This document shows positions 1 to 8,337 of a stretch of 24,087 nucleotides of DNA, piece by piece (within the stretch, counting starts at the first letter, position 1; every line of letters starts with the position of its first letter). The translations under genes were made by a program, and so were the position numbers. Origin of the DNA: a virus. The stretch is from positions 1 through 24,087 of IMG/VR virus record IMGVR_UViG_3300047300_000194. One strand, written 5' to 3'. The notes under the pieces are model-generated. The model made no database searches. It saw nothing but the letters and a program-made list of their open reading frames with translations, and had not been told where the DNA came from.

Positions 1-27
1 ATTGGTTTGACGAGTAGTTAGAGCCAT
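1..27 (-). CDS. Start of a gene cut by the left edge, probable baseplate wedge gp6
   Basis: Only nine codons are visible (ATG then Ala-Leu-Thr-Thr-Arg-Gln-Thr-Asn) before the window ends. The start is supported by an AAGG Shine-Dalgarno element seven bases upstream of the ATG and by a late-promoter-like CATAAATA box a further 12 bases upstream. It lies directly downstream of gene 25 on the same strand. In many aquatic T4-like phages the gene after 25 is the large baseplate wedge protein gp6, so that identity is an inference from gene order; the visible residues cannot confirm it. Confidence 0.5.
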
Positions 28-45
28 AGATATACCTTGTTTTAG

Positions 46-53
46 TATTTATG
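46..53 (-). promoter_or_regulatory. Late promoter -10 box (CATAAATA) for the gene downstream of 25
   Basis: The minus strand reads CATAAATACTA in the gap between gene 25 and the next start codon. It matches the T4 late consensus TATAAATA at seven of eight positions and is followed by a normal leader with a Shine-Dalgarno element. T4-type late promoters need only this box and are read by RNA polymerase carrying gp55, which is encoded in this window. Confidence 0.6.
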
Positions 54-73
54 CAATACAAAAACGGCTATTA

Positions 74-448
74 TTAAGCGTAGGTAAGTTTTTGGCTTTC
101 TTTATTGAAGTTCATAAACAGTAAATCGCTCTGGTTATTGTTGATATATGTTAGGTCAACAATAATCTGTAGCCCGTATTCCTGCTCGTTAACTGTTACG
201 TTGCTAACTGCTACGCGAGGATCATAGCTTAAAATAGTGTTAACGTCTGCAACTAGTGCTTGTTTTACTTCATTTGACATAGGCTCAAACATTAGGCCCC
301 AGATGATAGTACCAAAATCTGGGTTCATTAGTTTTTCGCCTTTGCGAATGTTAAAATGGTTAATCAAGTCTTGCTTAATTAAAGCCGCGTCTGTGGCTCT
401 AAATTTCTTAGACTGTCCGATTGTGCTAAATCCGCGATACATTGCCAT
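74..448 (-). CDS. 25: Baseplate wedge subunit gp25 (GPW/gp25 family)
   Basis: This 124-aa protein is a small baseplate wedge component that joins the wedge to the hub/sheath region during tail assembly; it is related to the gp25-like subunits of contractile injection systems. The diagnostic stretch is in the first half: a K-G-E element, then N-P-D-F-G-T (residues about 43-48), then the W-G-L-M-F-E-P run and a D-P-R-V motif that are typical of the family. Length matches T4 gp25 (132 aa). It follows gp5 by eight bases on the same strand. The ATG lies just after a CTTAAATA box that overlaps the gp5 stop codon, and an AAAGG element lies about 13 bases upstream, a long spacing. Identification is confident. 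Confidence 0.93.
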   Translation of the reverse strand: MAMYRGFSTIGQSKKFRATDAALIKQDLINHFNIRKGEKLMNPDFGTIIWGLMFEPMSNEVKQALVADVNTILSYDPRVAVSNVTVNEQEYGLQIIVDLTYINNNQSDLLFMNFNKESQKLTYA

Positions 449-453
449 AATAG

Positions 454-461
454 TATTTAAG
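454..461 (-). promoter_or_regulatory. Possible late promoter box (CTTAAATA) overlapping the gp5 stop
   Basis: The minus strand reads CTTAAATACTATTATG, where the TAA is the gp5 stop codon and the ATG starts gene 25. The TAAATACTA core is the same as in the boxes upstream of the gp6-like start and of the gp67-like gene. Only five bases separate the box from the ATG, so a transcript starting here would have almost no leader. Overlap with a stop codon makes chance occurrence quite possible. Confidence 0.35.
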
Positions 462-3400
462 CCTTTCCGCCGGGTACAAAGCTGGCTAGCTGAATGTGTA
501 CCTTATCTGGTGTATTAAATGTGCCACCCCAACGTAGTCCATACTTAGCTAAGTCAACTACACTAGCCATTTCAGCCGCTTGTTGTCCCATGTCAACAGC
601 AATACCATTGCCGTGTGCATTTAGTTTGCCGCCTTTGCTTAGTGGTAATGCAGGAGTAGTAATGCCGCCTGCTGTTGGCACGTCTGGTAAATGCCCCCCG
701 GCTGCTACCCAAGTTGCGTAGATACGCTCTTGTTCTTCTGGGGCACGGTACGCACTGGCCAAGTTAATCTTCTTACCAGTTTTCTGTTTGTACTCTTGTC
801 CGGCACGTAGAATAGCGTTCTTAAATGCTGTACTTAACTTATCAAAGTCCACACGTCTACCAGTAGGTGGGAAATAATTAAAGATGTCGTCTGGGTTGAT
901 GCCCGAATCAGAATCTGCTGTAGCAGACTGTTCACCACTTCCGCCACCCGCGGCATTACCTGCAACACTTAATACGTCAATTGCATAACGTCCACGATTA
1001 TATGAATCAATTGGTGTTTGTTTAGCGGCATTGGTTCCAGTATTATCTGTACGCCAGGTTTTGGCTGCAAGTACCATAGCGTTTACGTCACTGCCAAATA
1101 GCTGTGTTTCTTCTTTGAAGAAGTAGGTAACGTAAATCATTCCGGCGGCTGCACAAATACTGTCTTTAAAATCAATACCTCGGCTGTTAGTTAAACGCTT
1201 AAATGCATCTTGAATAAAGTTAGACATACACATGTCTTGGGCAGCAACAGACTTCTTAAAGTCTGCAGAAGTCTTAATACCTTCTTTACCTGACCAAGCA
1301 TTAGGCTGGTTAATTGCATCTAGCTTATACTTCTTAAGATAGTCAGGTTTAATAAAACCGTACTCTGCCAACAAGACAGCGTTAATACCATAACGGCCAA
1401 TTGTTGTTGCTGTAGAAAACTCTGGATTAAAGTCGCTTTCAGCATACGCAATTTCAACCATTAGAGCTTTAATCTGTGGCGTAGTTAATCCTGGTTGGTA
1501 GTTGCCGTCATCTGGGTTACCACGTCCTTCTAATTCAAAGTCCGGAGTAGGGGCATCGGCCTTCTTCATAAACTCTGCCGGAGCCTGCTTAGATACGCTC
1601 TTTCCTGCGGCTGCTTTGATACCTTTGTCTGTTGCATCTGCCCCGGACTGTACAGGATTACCTGAACCATCAGTTAAGTTTGTGCCACCTGCTTGCACCG
1701 CACCCTTACGGATAAATGCATACTGTGCTTTAAACGCAGCCTTAGTGCCTGCTGTTTTGCCATGTGCATTGTTTGTGCCCACACCGTCGTAGCGCCCACG
1801 GCCTAGCTTAGGATCTTCAATTGACGCCCAGATTCCAGCGCAAGCAGAACAAGCGTTAATTAGTGCCGCTTCGTCGTCGGCACTAGAGCCTTTTAAGTAT
1901 GTGCCCATTGAGCCATACATTGATAGATACTCAGTAAAGATGCGATCTTGTACAGCGGCGTCAAATTTGCTAGATGTAGCGATACCTAATTTTTTACATG
2001 CTGCTACTAATGTATCCGGGATACACTGATAACGTCCAACTGCAAATAATCTCTTAGCAGGATCAGGCTGATTACTTGCTCGTTGTGCCAAGATTTCATC
2101 AATAGTCATCCCAACTAAATCAATCTTTTCGCCGCCAACTGTACCTGTGCCTTTCGGCGGGCTTGAACCTCTGTTAAATGCGTTATAGCTAGCAGTACCA
2201 GATTCAAATCCAGCAATATAATCTCCTAGCGGTCCGGCACCGCCGGCGCCACCTGTTGGTAATTGCGGAGCTGGTGCTATGTCTGTACAGACGTTTTGTA
2301 CCGCAGAGTTTGTAACTGAAATACCCGGCACCGGCGTGGTGTTTCTTGGCCATGGTTCATGTGATGGTGCTGTAGTAACAATAGAATCTAGGGTTCCAGG
2401 TACAGTAGCCCACAATCCTGCGCCGTTTTTGTTTGCGTCAGCGTGACTGTTTACTGATAGCTCGCCTGGGTCTGCAACTGCCGCAACTGCGCCATCGTTT
2501 AATCGAATATAGCTACCAACTAATTTTAATTCTGCGCCAGCACTTACACCCAATTCGCCACCTGCGGTTACTGATAATTTACCCGACGACCCTAATCCAA
2601 CTGATGCGCTGTACATTGTTAAATCGCCGCTGGCACGTAGCTTCATTGTGCTACTTTGCAATTGCATACTGCCTAGGGCTTTAATGTTAACACTAGAACC
2701 TTGGATGTTAACACTAGCATCACTGTGCAAGTTTAGTGTACCCTGCGTTCTAAAGTTCATACCTTGCTTACTATAAACATGCAAAGCACCGCTGTTGCCA
2801 AATTCCATCCACACAGAACCTGCGCTATTAGAAATATACAGTACTTGCTCGCTATCATTCATTAGGATTTGATGCCCGCCTGCTGTACGCAATCTAATTA
2901 GTTTGTCTGTGCCTGTACTATCACCGTCATCCATTACAAAGGTGTGGCCACCTTGGCGTACTTTAGGCGTTACATCAGACCCCGACTCTGCCGGCAGTCC
3001 CGGAGTGCTAATACCAAATACTCGCCCAGGTGCGTCACGCATACTGCTGGAACTAATAGCACCTCGTACACGGTCTGTATCCAATCCTTGATTAATAATA
3101 ATTTCAGCTTGTGGTTCGTGTACTGGAAATTTGTTTGTTAGGAACCCACCGCCCATGTTAGCAGGTACGTTTTCGTTGAACTCTGCCAGTGGTAAGTAGG
3201 ATGTCTCTGGGCGCCCTAGCGATGAACGTACCAGTTCGCTTTTTACTGTATCTTTATCTACGTTTTCGCTGAAACGACCAATAGCTGGGACCATGCCGTG
3301 GCTTAGGTTTGTAGATGTTACAACTGCAAACCAAAATCCTCTGCCTGCGTCACCGTTAACAAACACACACAATACTGTCGCCCCAACGTCAGGCGGAACC

Positions 3401-3690
3401 ATCCACATCCCGTATGTGCTTTCTGTTTGCTCGTAGGAGTTTTTGCTGTTGGTTTCTTTTTGCTGTGTTGAACCGTAATACGGGCTGGCATAGTTTACCC
3501 AACGCCAATTGTTTACGTCATCTTCGTCGCCGCCTTTATCAGGAAACCATACTCTTAAACGGCCTAGTCGTAATGGGTCAACGTTTTGTTTAACAATACC
3601 AGAATAGACACCTTTGTCAAAGGTCATTCCGCCTACGCTATTCTCGTTGGCCCAATCTGGTAATTTCCGTGCTGTGGTTCTATCTGCCAT
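457..3690 (-). CDS. 5: gp5-like baseplate hub/spike protein with three cell-wall-hydrolase-like modules
   Basis: The 1077-aa protein is the central spike of the tail tip, which punctures the outer membrane and cuts peptidoglycan during injection. T4 gp5 is 575 aa, so this is nearly double. Residues about 25-125 form the gp5/VgrG-type OB-fold (Y-S-G-I-V, L-G-R-L-R-V, W-V-N-Y-A-S-P-Y). Residues about 250-405 are short alternating repeats rich in S, G, N and L, as expected for the triple-stranded beta-helix needle. Residues about 485-620 look like a lysozyme/transglycosylase module (F-E-S-G, then F-A-V-G-R-Y-Q). Residues about 735-880 look like a second one (A-Y-A-E-S-D-F-N-P, then G-R-Y-G-I-N). 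Residues about 960-1068 match M15 D,L-peptidases (S-A-Y-R, H-G-N-G-I-A-V-D, H-I-Q). The order differs from T4, where the single lysozyme lies before the beta-helix. It sits 16 bases after the LysM structural gene. Confidence 0.88.
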   Translation of the reverse strand: MADRTTARKLPDWANENSVGGMTFDKGVYSGIVKQNVDPLRLGRLRVWFPDKGGDEDDVNNWRWVNYASPYYGSTQQKETNSKNSYEQTESTYGMWMVPPDVGATVLCVFVNGDAGRGFWFAVVTSTNLSHGMVPAIGRFSENVDKDTVKSELVRSSLGRPETSYLPLAEFNENVPANMGGGFLTNKFPVHEPQAEIIINQGLDTDRVRGAISSSSMRDAPGRVFGISTPGLPAESGSDVTPKVRQGGHTFVMDDGDSTGTDKLIRLRTAGGHQILMNDSEQVLYISNSAGSVWMEFGNSGALHVYSKQGMNFRTQGTLNLHSDASVNIQGSSVNIKALGSMQLQSSTMKLRASGDLTMYSASVGLGSSGKLSVTAGGELGVSAGAELKLVGSYIRLNDGAVAAVADPGELSVNSHADANKNGAGLWATVPGTLDSIVTTAPSHEPWPRNTTPVPGISVTNSAVQNVCTDIAPAPQLPTGGAGGAGPLGDYIAGFESGTASYNAFNRGSSPPKGTGTVGGEKIDLVGMTIDEILAQRASNQPDPAKRLFAVGRYQCIPDTLVAACKKLGIATSSKFDAAVQDRIFTEYLSMYGSMGTYLKGSSADDEAALINACSACAGIWASIEDPKLGRGRYDGVGTNNAHGKTAGTKAAFKAQYAFIRKGAVQAGGTNLTDGSGNPVQSGADATDKGIKAAAGKSVSKQAPAEFMKKADAPTPDFELEGRGNPDDGNYQPGLTTPQIKALMVEIAYAESDFNPEFSTATTIGRYGINAVLLAEYGFIKPDYLKKYKLDAINQPNAWSGKEGIKTSADFKKSVAAQDMCMSNFIQDAFKRLTNSRGIDFKDSICAAAGMIYVTYFFKEETQLFGSDVNAMVLAAKTWRTDNTGTNAAKQTPIDSYNRGRYAIDVLSVAGNAAGGGSGEQSATADSDSGINPDDIFNYFPPTGRRVDFDKLSTAFKNAILRAGQEYKQKTGKKINLASAYRAPEEQERIYATWVAAGGHLPDVPTAGGITTPALPLSKGGKLNAHGNGIAVDMGQQAAEMASVVDLAKYGLRWGGTFNTPDKVHIQLASFVPGGKA

Positions 3691-3706
3691 ATCTTATGCC
3701 TTGTTC

Positions 3707-6700
3707 TTAAGCTGTTTCGCCAAATGGGCCTGGTAACGCACCAACATCGTCTTGTGCATCTTCATCGTCGATTGGTGTCTCATCAGCTTCCTCGTCGACA
3801 CTACGCAAATCTTGTGCATCTGGCTCTTCGTTCTCTGGCTCATCGGTAATGCCGTCTTCGTCGGAGTTGTCTTGATCGTCATTATTTGACGGGGGTTCTT
3901 CTTGCTCAGGTGGTGGCACTTCTTCAGGATTATGATCTCCGCCAGTATCTCCCTCGCTATCAGGCTTACGTGCATCACTGCTAGATCCATCTTCTTTAGC
4001 ACCCAGTGCCTCACTGGACTTTTTGTCTTTACCTTTGTCTGCACTATTAGACGCTTCGTTTAACGCATCAGCAACACGGACTAAGTTAACTGTTTGCTCA
4101 AATCTACCATTAGCAAACACATTCTCAACTTCCAACATTCTATACAGTCCAGAAAATACACTATTCTGTGCATCAATGTTTCTGCGAGGTTGGCCAGTTT
4201 GTTCGTCCATGTCGACTATTGTTTTAAATTCTACTAGTGCTAGAATTTCTCCTGTATCCATGTCTACGCTACCGTTTTGGTTAGCACCGTTGATATCACG
4301 AGCTTTAGCATAATCATCTTGTCCAGGGTTAGTGTACACATCATCCTGCTTGATTAATTCAGGATCGCCGGTGATCTTTAGCTTTAAATTCAGCATGTCG
4401 CCACGCTGTGTACTATATAAGCCTTTTTGCACGTCAGCAGCCAAAACAGACTTAACGCCGTTTTGCGTACCACCTACGCCTGTTGTTTGTGGTTGTGCTG
4501 ATACAAGGCGCAACTGCCGATTGACTAGTTCCTTAGCGGCTGCTGGGTTTTCTTTAGCAGCCTTAGCAGCCGCATCCTCTTGTTGTTTGGCTGCTGCCGT
4601 TGCTTGGTCTGCTTGCCATTTGGCGGCACCTGCTGTTACTGCTGTGTAAAATAGTGTGTCAAAATCAATTTGCAAATCTAATACATCCACGTTCTTACCA
4701 GTGTAACTATACTGATATTCTTTAATAGCACCACGCGGAGCGGCTGCAGGACCGTTAGGATGTTTACTATCGAATACCTTATATGGGGTAATATGATAGG
4801 TTGTAGTACAACTAAATTTGTTTAGAGCATAATCGTACTCGCCCACCTTTACAGTAGGCACAACTCTATACCACCATAACGGTTTTCCTTCTTTTTCAGC
4901 AAGCTCTTGTGGCTGCATATTTTTAGGGTCTTTGATTTGGTCAGTAATGTATGTGCTGTTACGCATGACCATGTCGATGACTTGCGGGATACTTGTTCCA
5001 GCACTGATAGCAAACGCTGTTGCGTCTGTGAACACACGGTTGGCGTTTTTGGCTGCGGCTTTGGCTGCATCTTCTGGCTTGTCTTCTTTAACCGCAGAAC
5101 GAGAAATATCTTTATTTTCCGGAACTGTAATTTTAGCAGATGCAATGTCATAAGGACAGTCAGCTGGGCCTTTGTGAAACTCAAAGGCTATTTCGTCCTT
5201 AGTGGCACGTAGTTTTTTAATAATTAAATCAGTGTACCAAGCATTAACACCCCCGCAAAAGCTACTTACTGCAAACGCATGGTTTACGATACCTTTAGCC
5301 TTAGTTGCTTCTGCATCAGTTGGGGTTCGTGCATCAGCTGAAGGTGCTGTGCCATTTGCTTGTGCCGCCGTTGGCCCCCCTTGGCCGCCACGACCGCCAC
5401 CAGCAGCACCTTTGGCCTGTGCTTTTGATTTGTCAGCGGCTTCTTTATCTGCTTGTTCTTTACGTTGGATTGCAGATTGTGCTTCAAGTTTCTTTGCATC
5501 TTGTTCAGCAATTGCTGCCTTATCTGAGCCATTATCCTTAAAGAATTCTGCTACAGTTGAAGCTTTAACTTCTAAGTTAATAGGAGTAGTAGCGGCACTC
5601 TGACTTAGTGCCTGGTGGTTCCACGGAATGGCTTTGATTGCATATTCTGCGCCCTTGCTTCCTACTTTGATTTTCATTTCAATAATCTGAATAGGAATAC
5701 GTTTGCGCTGACTAGAAATTTGTACAGCATTTCCTGTGTCATCAAATCCGTAGAATTCAACTTCCAACAGGTAAGGCATTGCTTTGAAGTTTGGAGCACG
5801 GATATCTTCTGCTGTTTGCATAATGCGATCCAGCAAACTCATGCCGTAGGGTTCTAGAATTGTAAAGCTAAGTTCGATGGCATTGCTAGACTTGCTTCTA
5901 TTGTTCATGCCAATCATTGTTGTCATTTTTAGATTGTCAAAATAGAAGTCGTCGGTGAAGTTTTTGTTTCTTGTGTAACGTCCAGTATTCTTGCCGCCGC
6001 TGGCAATCAAGCAGGTATTAACGCTACCAATACCAGGTTCCCATGTCTCTGGTGCTGTAGTTAGTGTATTAATTTCTTCTCTGCTGAGAATGTATAGCGC
6101 AATGCTATAGGTATAAGTTGCATAGTCGTGCAGAGGATTTCTGCGTGGCTTTACACGCTCCTGTGGGGGCGGTTCTGCAGGAGGTTGCGGAGGCGGAGGC
6201 TCCGGTTGTGGTGGTGGTTCTGGAGTTGGCTCTGGTGGAGGTTCTGGGGCCGGTTCTTCAACAAATCGTGTATAAACACCCTTGCCCCGTCCTTGGGCAA
6301 TCCAAGTTAGTGTGTCGCCATATACAACCTTGTAAGTACCGCCGCCGGGCATCTGCAAAATCCAGCCGGGATACAATCGGTTTTCGTCACCTTTAAATAA
6401 TGGCTTGTTTGCTGGGATGTTATAAATTTCTCTGTATGCAAACGGGTCTTTTCTGTCGCCGGTTACCCAAGGTGTGTGATCTTCAACTTGTACAGTTTCG
6501 CCTGACTTCTCTACGCTTTCGCCGGCAGTAGATTCTCCTTGTAGTGCTTTATTGTCTACGTCGAGATCCGGATCAATATCTGCTGTTTGTGCATCTTCAA
6601 GCGAGACTTGGAGCTCTGCTAGCTTTGCTGTTTGGGCTTCGCGATACTCTGTTACAACTTTATATCGACTATCAATGTCGTCGTATGCTCGTTGCGCTAT

Positions 6701-6925
6701 TTGTATTTCTTTTTTGGCCGCTGCTACTTCTTCTGCGTTAGTGGCATTTAACAAATATTCTTTAGCTTGGTTTAACTCAGAGCGGGCCGCTCTGCGCTCG
6801 TCTGCCAAGCTTCTTGCAACTTCTTCGGCTTGGGTGACAACTTCTTCTTGTAAATCAACGCGGGCTTGCTTGACTTCAATAGCCTGACTCTTATCATAGT
6901 CGTTAGCGTATACTTGATTTGCCAT
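3707..6925 (-). CDS. Large baseplate structural protein with coiled coil and LysM-like segment
   Basis: This 1072-aa protein is a probable baseplate/hub component; related large proteins occur next to gene 5 in aquatic T4-like phages, but I cannot assign a T4 gene name. Residues about 15-120 are a charged heptad-like coiled coil rich in A, E, K and R. Around residues 195-215 is a LysM-like peptidoglycan-binding segment (Y-K-V-V-Y-G-D-T-L-T-W-I-A). A proline/glutamate hinge follows at about 222-262. The folded structural part starts near L-H-D-Y-A-T-Y-T-Y at about 270 and contains a V-E-F-Y-G-F-D-D-T-G-N element. About residues 475-535 are a low-complexity A/K/Q/G linker, and the last 85 residues are very acidic (runs of D, E, N and P). 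It begins three bases after the gp53 stop, so it is co-transcribed with the wedge genes. Confidence 0.75.
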   Translation of the reverse strand: MANQVYANDYDKSQAIEVKQARVDLQEEVVTQAEEVARSLADERRAARSELNQAKEYLLNATNAEEVAAAKKEIQIAQRAYDDIDSRYKVVTEYREAQTAKLAELQVSLEDAQTADIDPDLDVDNKALQGESTAGESVEKSGETVQVEDHTPWVTGDRKDPFAYREIYNIPANKPLFKGDENRLYPGWILQMPGGGTYKVVYGDTLTWIAQGRGKGVYTRFVEEPAPEPPPEPTPEPPPQPEPPPPQPPAEPPPQERVKPRRNPLHDYATYTYSIALYILSREEINTLTTAPETWEPGIGSVNTCLIASGGKNTGRYTRNKNFTDDFYFDNLKMTTMIGMNNRSKSSNAIELSFTILEPYGMSLLDRIMQTAEDIRAPNFKAMPYLLEVEFYGFDDTGNAVQISSQRKRIPIQIIEMKIKVGSKGAEYAIKAIPWNHQALSQSAATTPINLEVKASTVAEFFKDNGSDKAAIAEQDAKKLEAQSAIQRKEQADKEAADKSKAQAKGAAGGGRGGQGGPTAAQANGTAPSADARTPTDAEATKAKGIVNHAFAVSSFCGGVNAWYTDLIIKKLRATKDEIAFEFHKGPADCPYDIASAKITVPENKDISRSAVKEDKPEDAAKAAAKNANRVFTDATAFAISAGTSIPQVIDMVMRNSTYITDQIKDPKNMQPQELAEKEGKPLWWYRVVPTVKVGEYDYALNKFSCTTTYHITPYKVFDSKHPNGPAAAPRGAIKEYQYSYTGKNVDVLDLQIDFDTLFYTAVTAGAAKWQADQATAAAKQQEDAAAKAAKENPAAAKELVNRQLRLVSAQPQTTGVGGTQNGVKSVLAADVQKGLYSTQRGDMLNLKLKITGDPELIKQDDVYTNPGQDDYAKARDINGANQNGSVDMDTGEILALVEFKTIVDMDEQTGQPRRNIDAQNSVFSGLYRMLEVENVFANGRFEQTVNLVRVADALNEASNSADKGKDKKSSEALGAKEDGSSSDARKPDSEGDTGGDHNPEEVPPPEQEEPPSNNDDQDNSDEDGITDEPENEEPDAQDLRSVDEEADETPIDDEDAQDDVGALPGPFGETA

Positions 6926-6928
6926 GGA

Positions 6929-7231
6929 TTATAGCCCCAGGTCTTGAGTTATTTGATCTTTAGTTGGAATGTAGATACTTCTACCTGCTTTAAAATCGTA
7001 AATAGGGTCTTGGATAATGTCAGGATTGCGTTGTGCAAATACCCACCATAGCCCGGCGTTGCCATACAGATCTCCTGCTAGCAAATCAGGACGGTATTCA
7101 TAGACCTTGTCAATTTGATACCAAACGTCTGATGCTTTGCCGCGGATAGGACGATTGATCATTACATCCAAGAACTTGCCGTAAGTGTCTGTACTGAAGT
7201 AAGGACTTGTTCTACTGTACTTGGCGGGCAT
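6929..7231 (-). CDS. 53: Baseplate wedge subunit gp53
   Basis: This 100-aa protein is the wedge component that joins neighbouring wedges around the hub. The family signature is very clear: Y-R-P-D-L-L-A (about residues 46-52), L-Y-G-N-A-G-L-W-W-V-F-A-Q-R-N-P (55-70), D-P-I-Y-D-F-K-A-G (76-84) and the final I-Y-I-P. It is shorter than T4 gp53 (196 aa) and keeps mainly the conserved core. Its ATG overlaps the stop of the upstream gene in a TGATG arrangement, which suggests translational coupling, and the next gene begins three bases after its stop. Confidence 0.93.
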   Translation of the reverse strand: MPAKYSRTSPYFSTDTYGKFLDVMINRPIRGKASDVWYQIDKVYEYRPDLLAGDLYGNAGLWWVFAQRNPDIIQDPIYDFKAGRSIYIPTKDQITQDLGL

Positions 7232-8223
7232 CAGATGAATCCTCCAAGTTTAGTACTCTTAACCATATTACCTGCGGCAAAGTCATCTAAGCTAAACATT
7301 GTTGTTCTTGTGCGGCTGTACACTGGTTGTAGTGTAACGCTTAGTTGGCTGTGGGTAGGCATTCTAGTAGCAGCGCCCGGAGAACCAAATTGGCCGCCAG
7401 TTAGTTGTCCTAGTAGCTGATTTAGGCCTGCGCCGCTTGGGCCCATTTGTGAACCTAGTACGCTATTAGCACCTGCTTTAAGTGCTCCTGTTACTGCGTC
7501 TAGACCGCCGCCGTTCATTACACCTTCAACACCCTGTTGTACTGCGCCAGCGATACCGCCTTTAGCAGAGTTAGGGTTAACTCGTGGAATGTCTACATAG
7601 TCGCAGTCCTGTGGCATAGTGTGACTAAAGCTAGTAATCACACAAGGCACGTTAGGCAGGTAATCTGCACCGTAGCCATTTAAAAACACCATTGGAGGCG
7701 GAAAGCCGGGCTGTTTGCCTTTACCGTATTCGCCTTGACCAAACCACATTTTAGTTGCGGCACGGAAGAATGTAATAGCAGCCAGAAGGTATTGACCTTC
7801 TTCAATGTTTTGTACTGTAAAGTCACCGCTAATATTAATAGCCGCAACTTCTGAGTTTTCATAGTAGTAGCCAGGGTTGTTACTGTGCGTGAACTTCTGC
7901 TGACTGTAGTTAGCTGTGTGCGTCACTTGCACGTTAGGAGTGTACGGGAATATAACACCATTTTGTGTTTCTGATCCAAAAAGTGGGCTCATTATTCCGC
8001 GATCAGTTGGGCTTGCCGCATGGTAAAAGTAGTTTGCAGAGTCTGCTAAACTAATGCGTAATCGCCAGTCTGGTAGTCCGCCTGCCAAGTTTAAATTAAC
8101 GCCAATACCGCCAATTTTAAAGTTTAAGCTGCCGCCTGGAAGTAGCCCGGCAACGGCCATGCGGCCTGCTGAGCCAAGTGCTGAACCGGCTACGCTACTT
8201 GCTGCTCCGTCTAACATTCCCAT
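7231..8223 (-). CDS. 48: Baseplate tail-tube cap protein, gp48-like
   Basis: This 330-aa protein probably caps the baseplate hub and starts tail-tube polymerisation, the role of T4 gp48/gp54. The N-terminus is a hydrophobic glycine/alanine segment (residues 5-45). The central part has family-like motifs: I-F-P-Y-T-P-N-V-Q-V-T-H-T-A-N-Y (about 91-107), I-S-G-D-F-T-V-Q-N (about 130-138), F-F-R-A-A-T-K-M-W-F-G (about 152-162) and L-P-N-V-P-C-V-I-T-S-F-S-H. Residues about 225-290 are a flexible G/A/Q/N linker. It is the first gene of the leftward operon: a TAAGGA Shine-Dalgarno element lies seven bases upstream of the ATG and a CATAAATA late box just before it. gp48 and gp54 are related and I cannot fully separate them. 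Confidence 0.7.
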   Translation of the reverse strand: MGMLDGAASSVAGSALGSAGRMAVAGLLPGGSLNFKIGGIGVNLNLAGGLPDWRLRISLADSANYFYHAASPTDRGIMSPLFGSETQNGVIFPYTPNVQVTHTANYSQQKFTHSNNPGYYYENSEVAAINISGDFTVQNIEEGQYLLAAITFFRAATKMWFGQGEYGKGKQPGFPPPMVFLNGYGADYLPNVPCVITSFSHTMPQDCDYVDIPRVNPNSAKGGIAGAVQQGVEGVMNGGGLDAVTGALKAGANSVLGSQMGPSGAGLNQLLGQLTGGQFGSPGAATRMPTHSQLSVTLQPVYSRTRTTMFSLDDFAAGNMVKSTKLGGFI

Positions 8224-8242
8224 AGTTGTTTCCTTATTACAA

Positions 8243-8250
8243 TATTTATG
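8243..8250 (-). promoter_or_regulatory. Late promoter (CATAAATA) of the leftward baseplate operon
   Basis: The minus strand reads CATAAATATTG, one mismatch from the T4 late consensus TATAAATA. It lies 19 bases upstream of the gp48-like start codon and is followed by a TAAGGA Shine-Dalgarno element. It should drive the whole operon from the cap gene to gene 6. Confidence 0.75.
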
Positions 8251-8280
8251 GGTTTGAAAAACTGCTAATATAAAGAAAGG

Positions 8281-8310
8281 TTGACACGGCTTTCTTAAAT
8301 ATGTTAGTAT
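8281..8310 (+). promoter_or_regulatory. Sigma-70-type promoter for gene 55
   Basis: A perfect TTGACA -35 hexamer (8281-8286) is followed after 18 bases by TAGTAT (8305-8310), four of six matches to TATAAT. Transcription would start near 8317. This is a host-type promoter, as expected for a gene that must be made before late transcription can start. It points away from the late promoter at 8243-8250. Confidence 0.65.
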
Positions 8311-8337
8311 GCGCTAACTGTGAAGGAATCCTGCATC

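Noticed and set aside
3694-4044. 116-aa minus-strand frame overlapping the 3' end of the large structural gene
   Set aside because: Shadow of the acidic C-terminus in another frame; the main frame is continuous and has the expected features.
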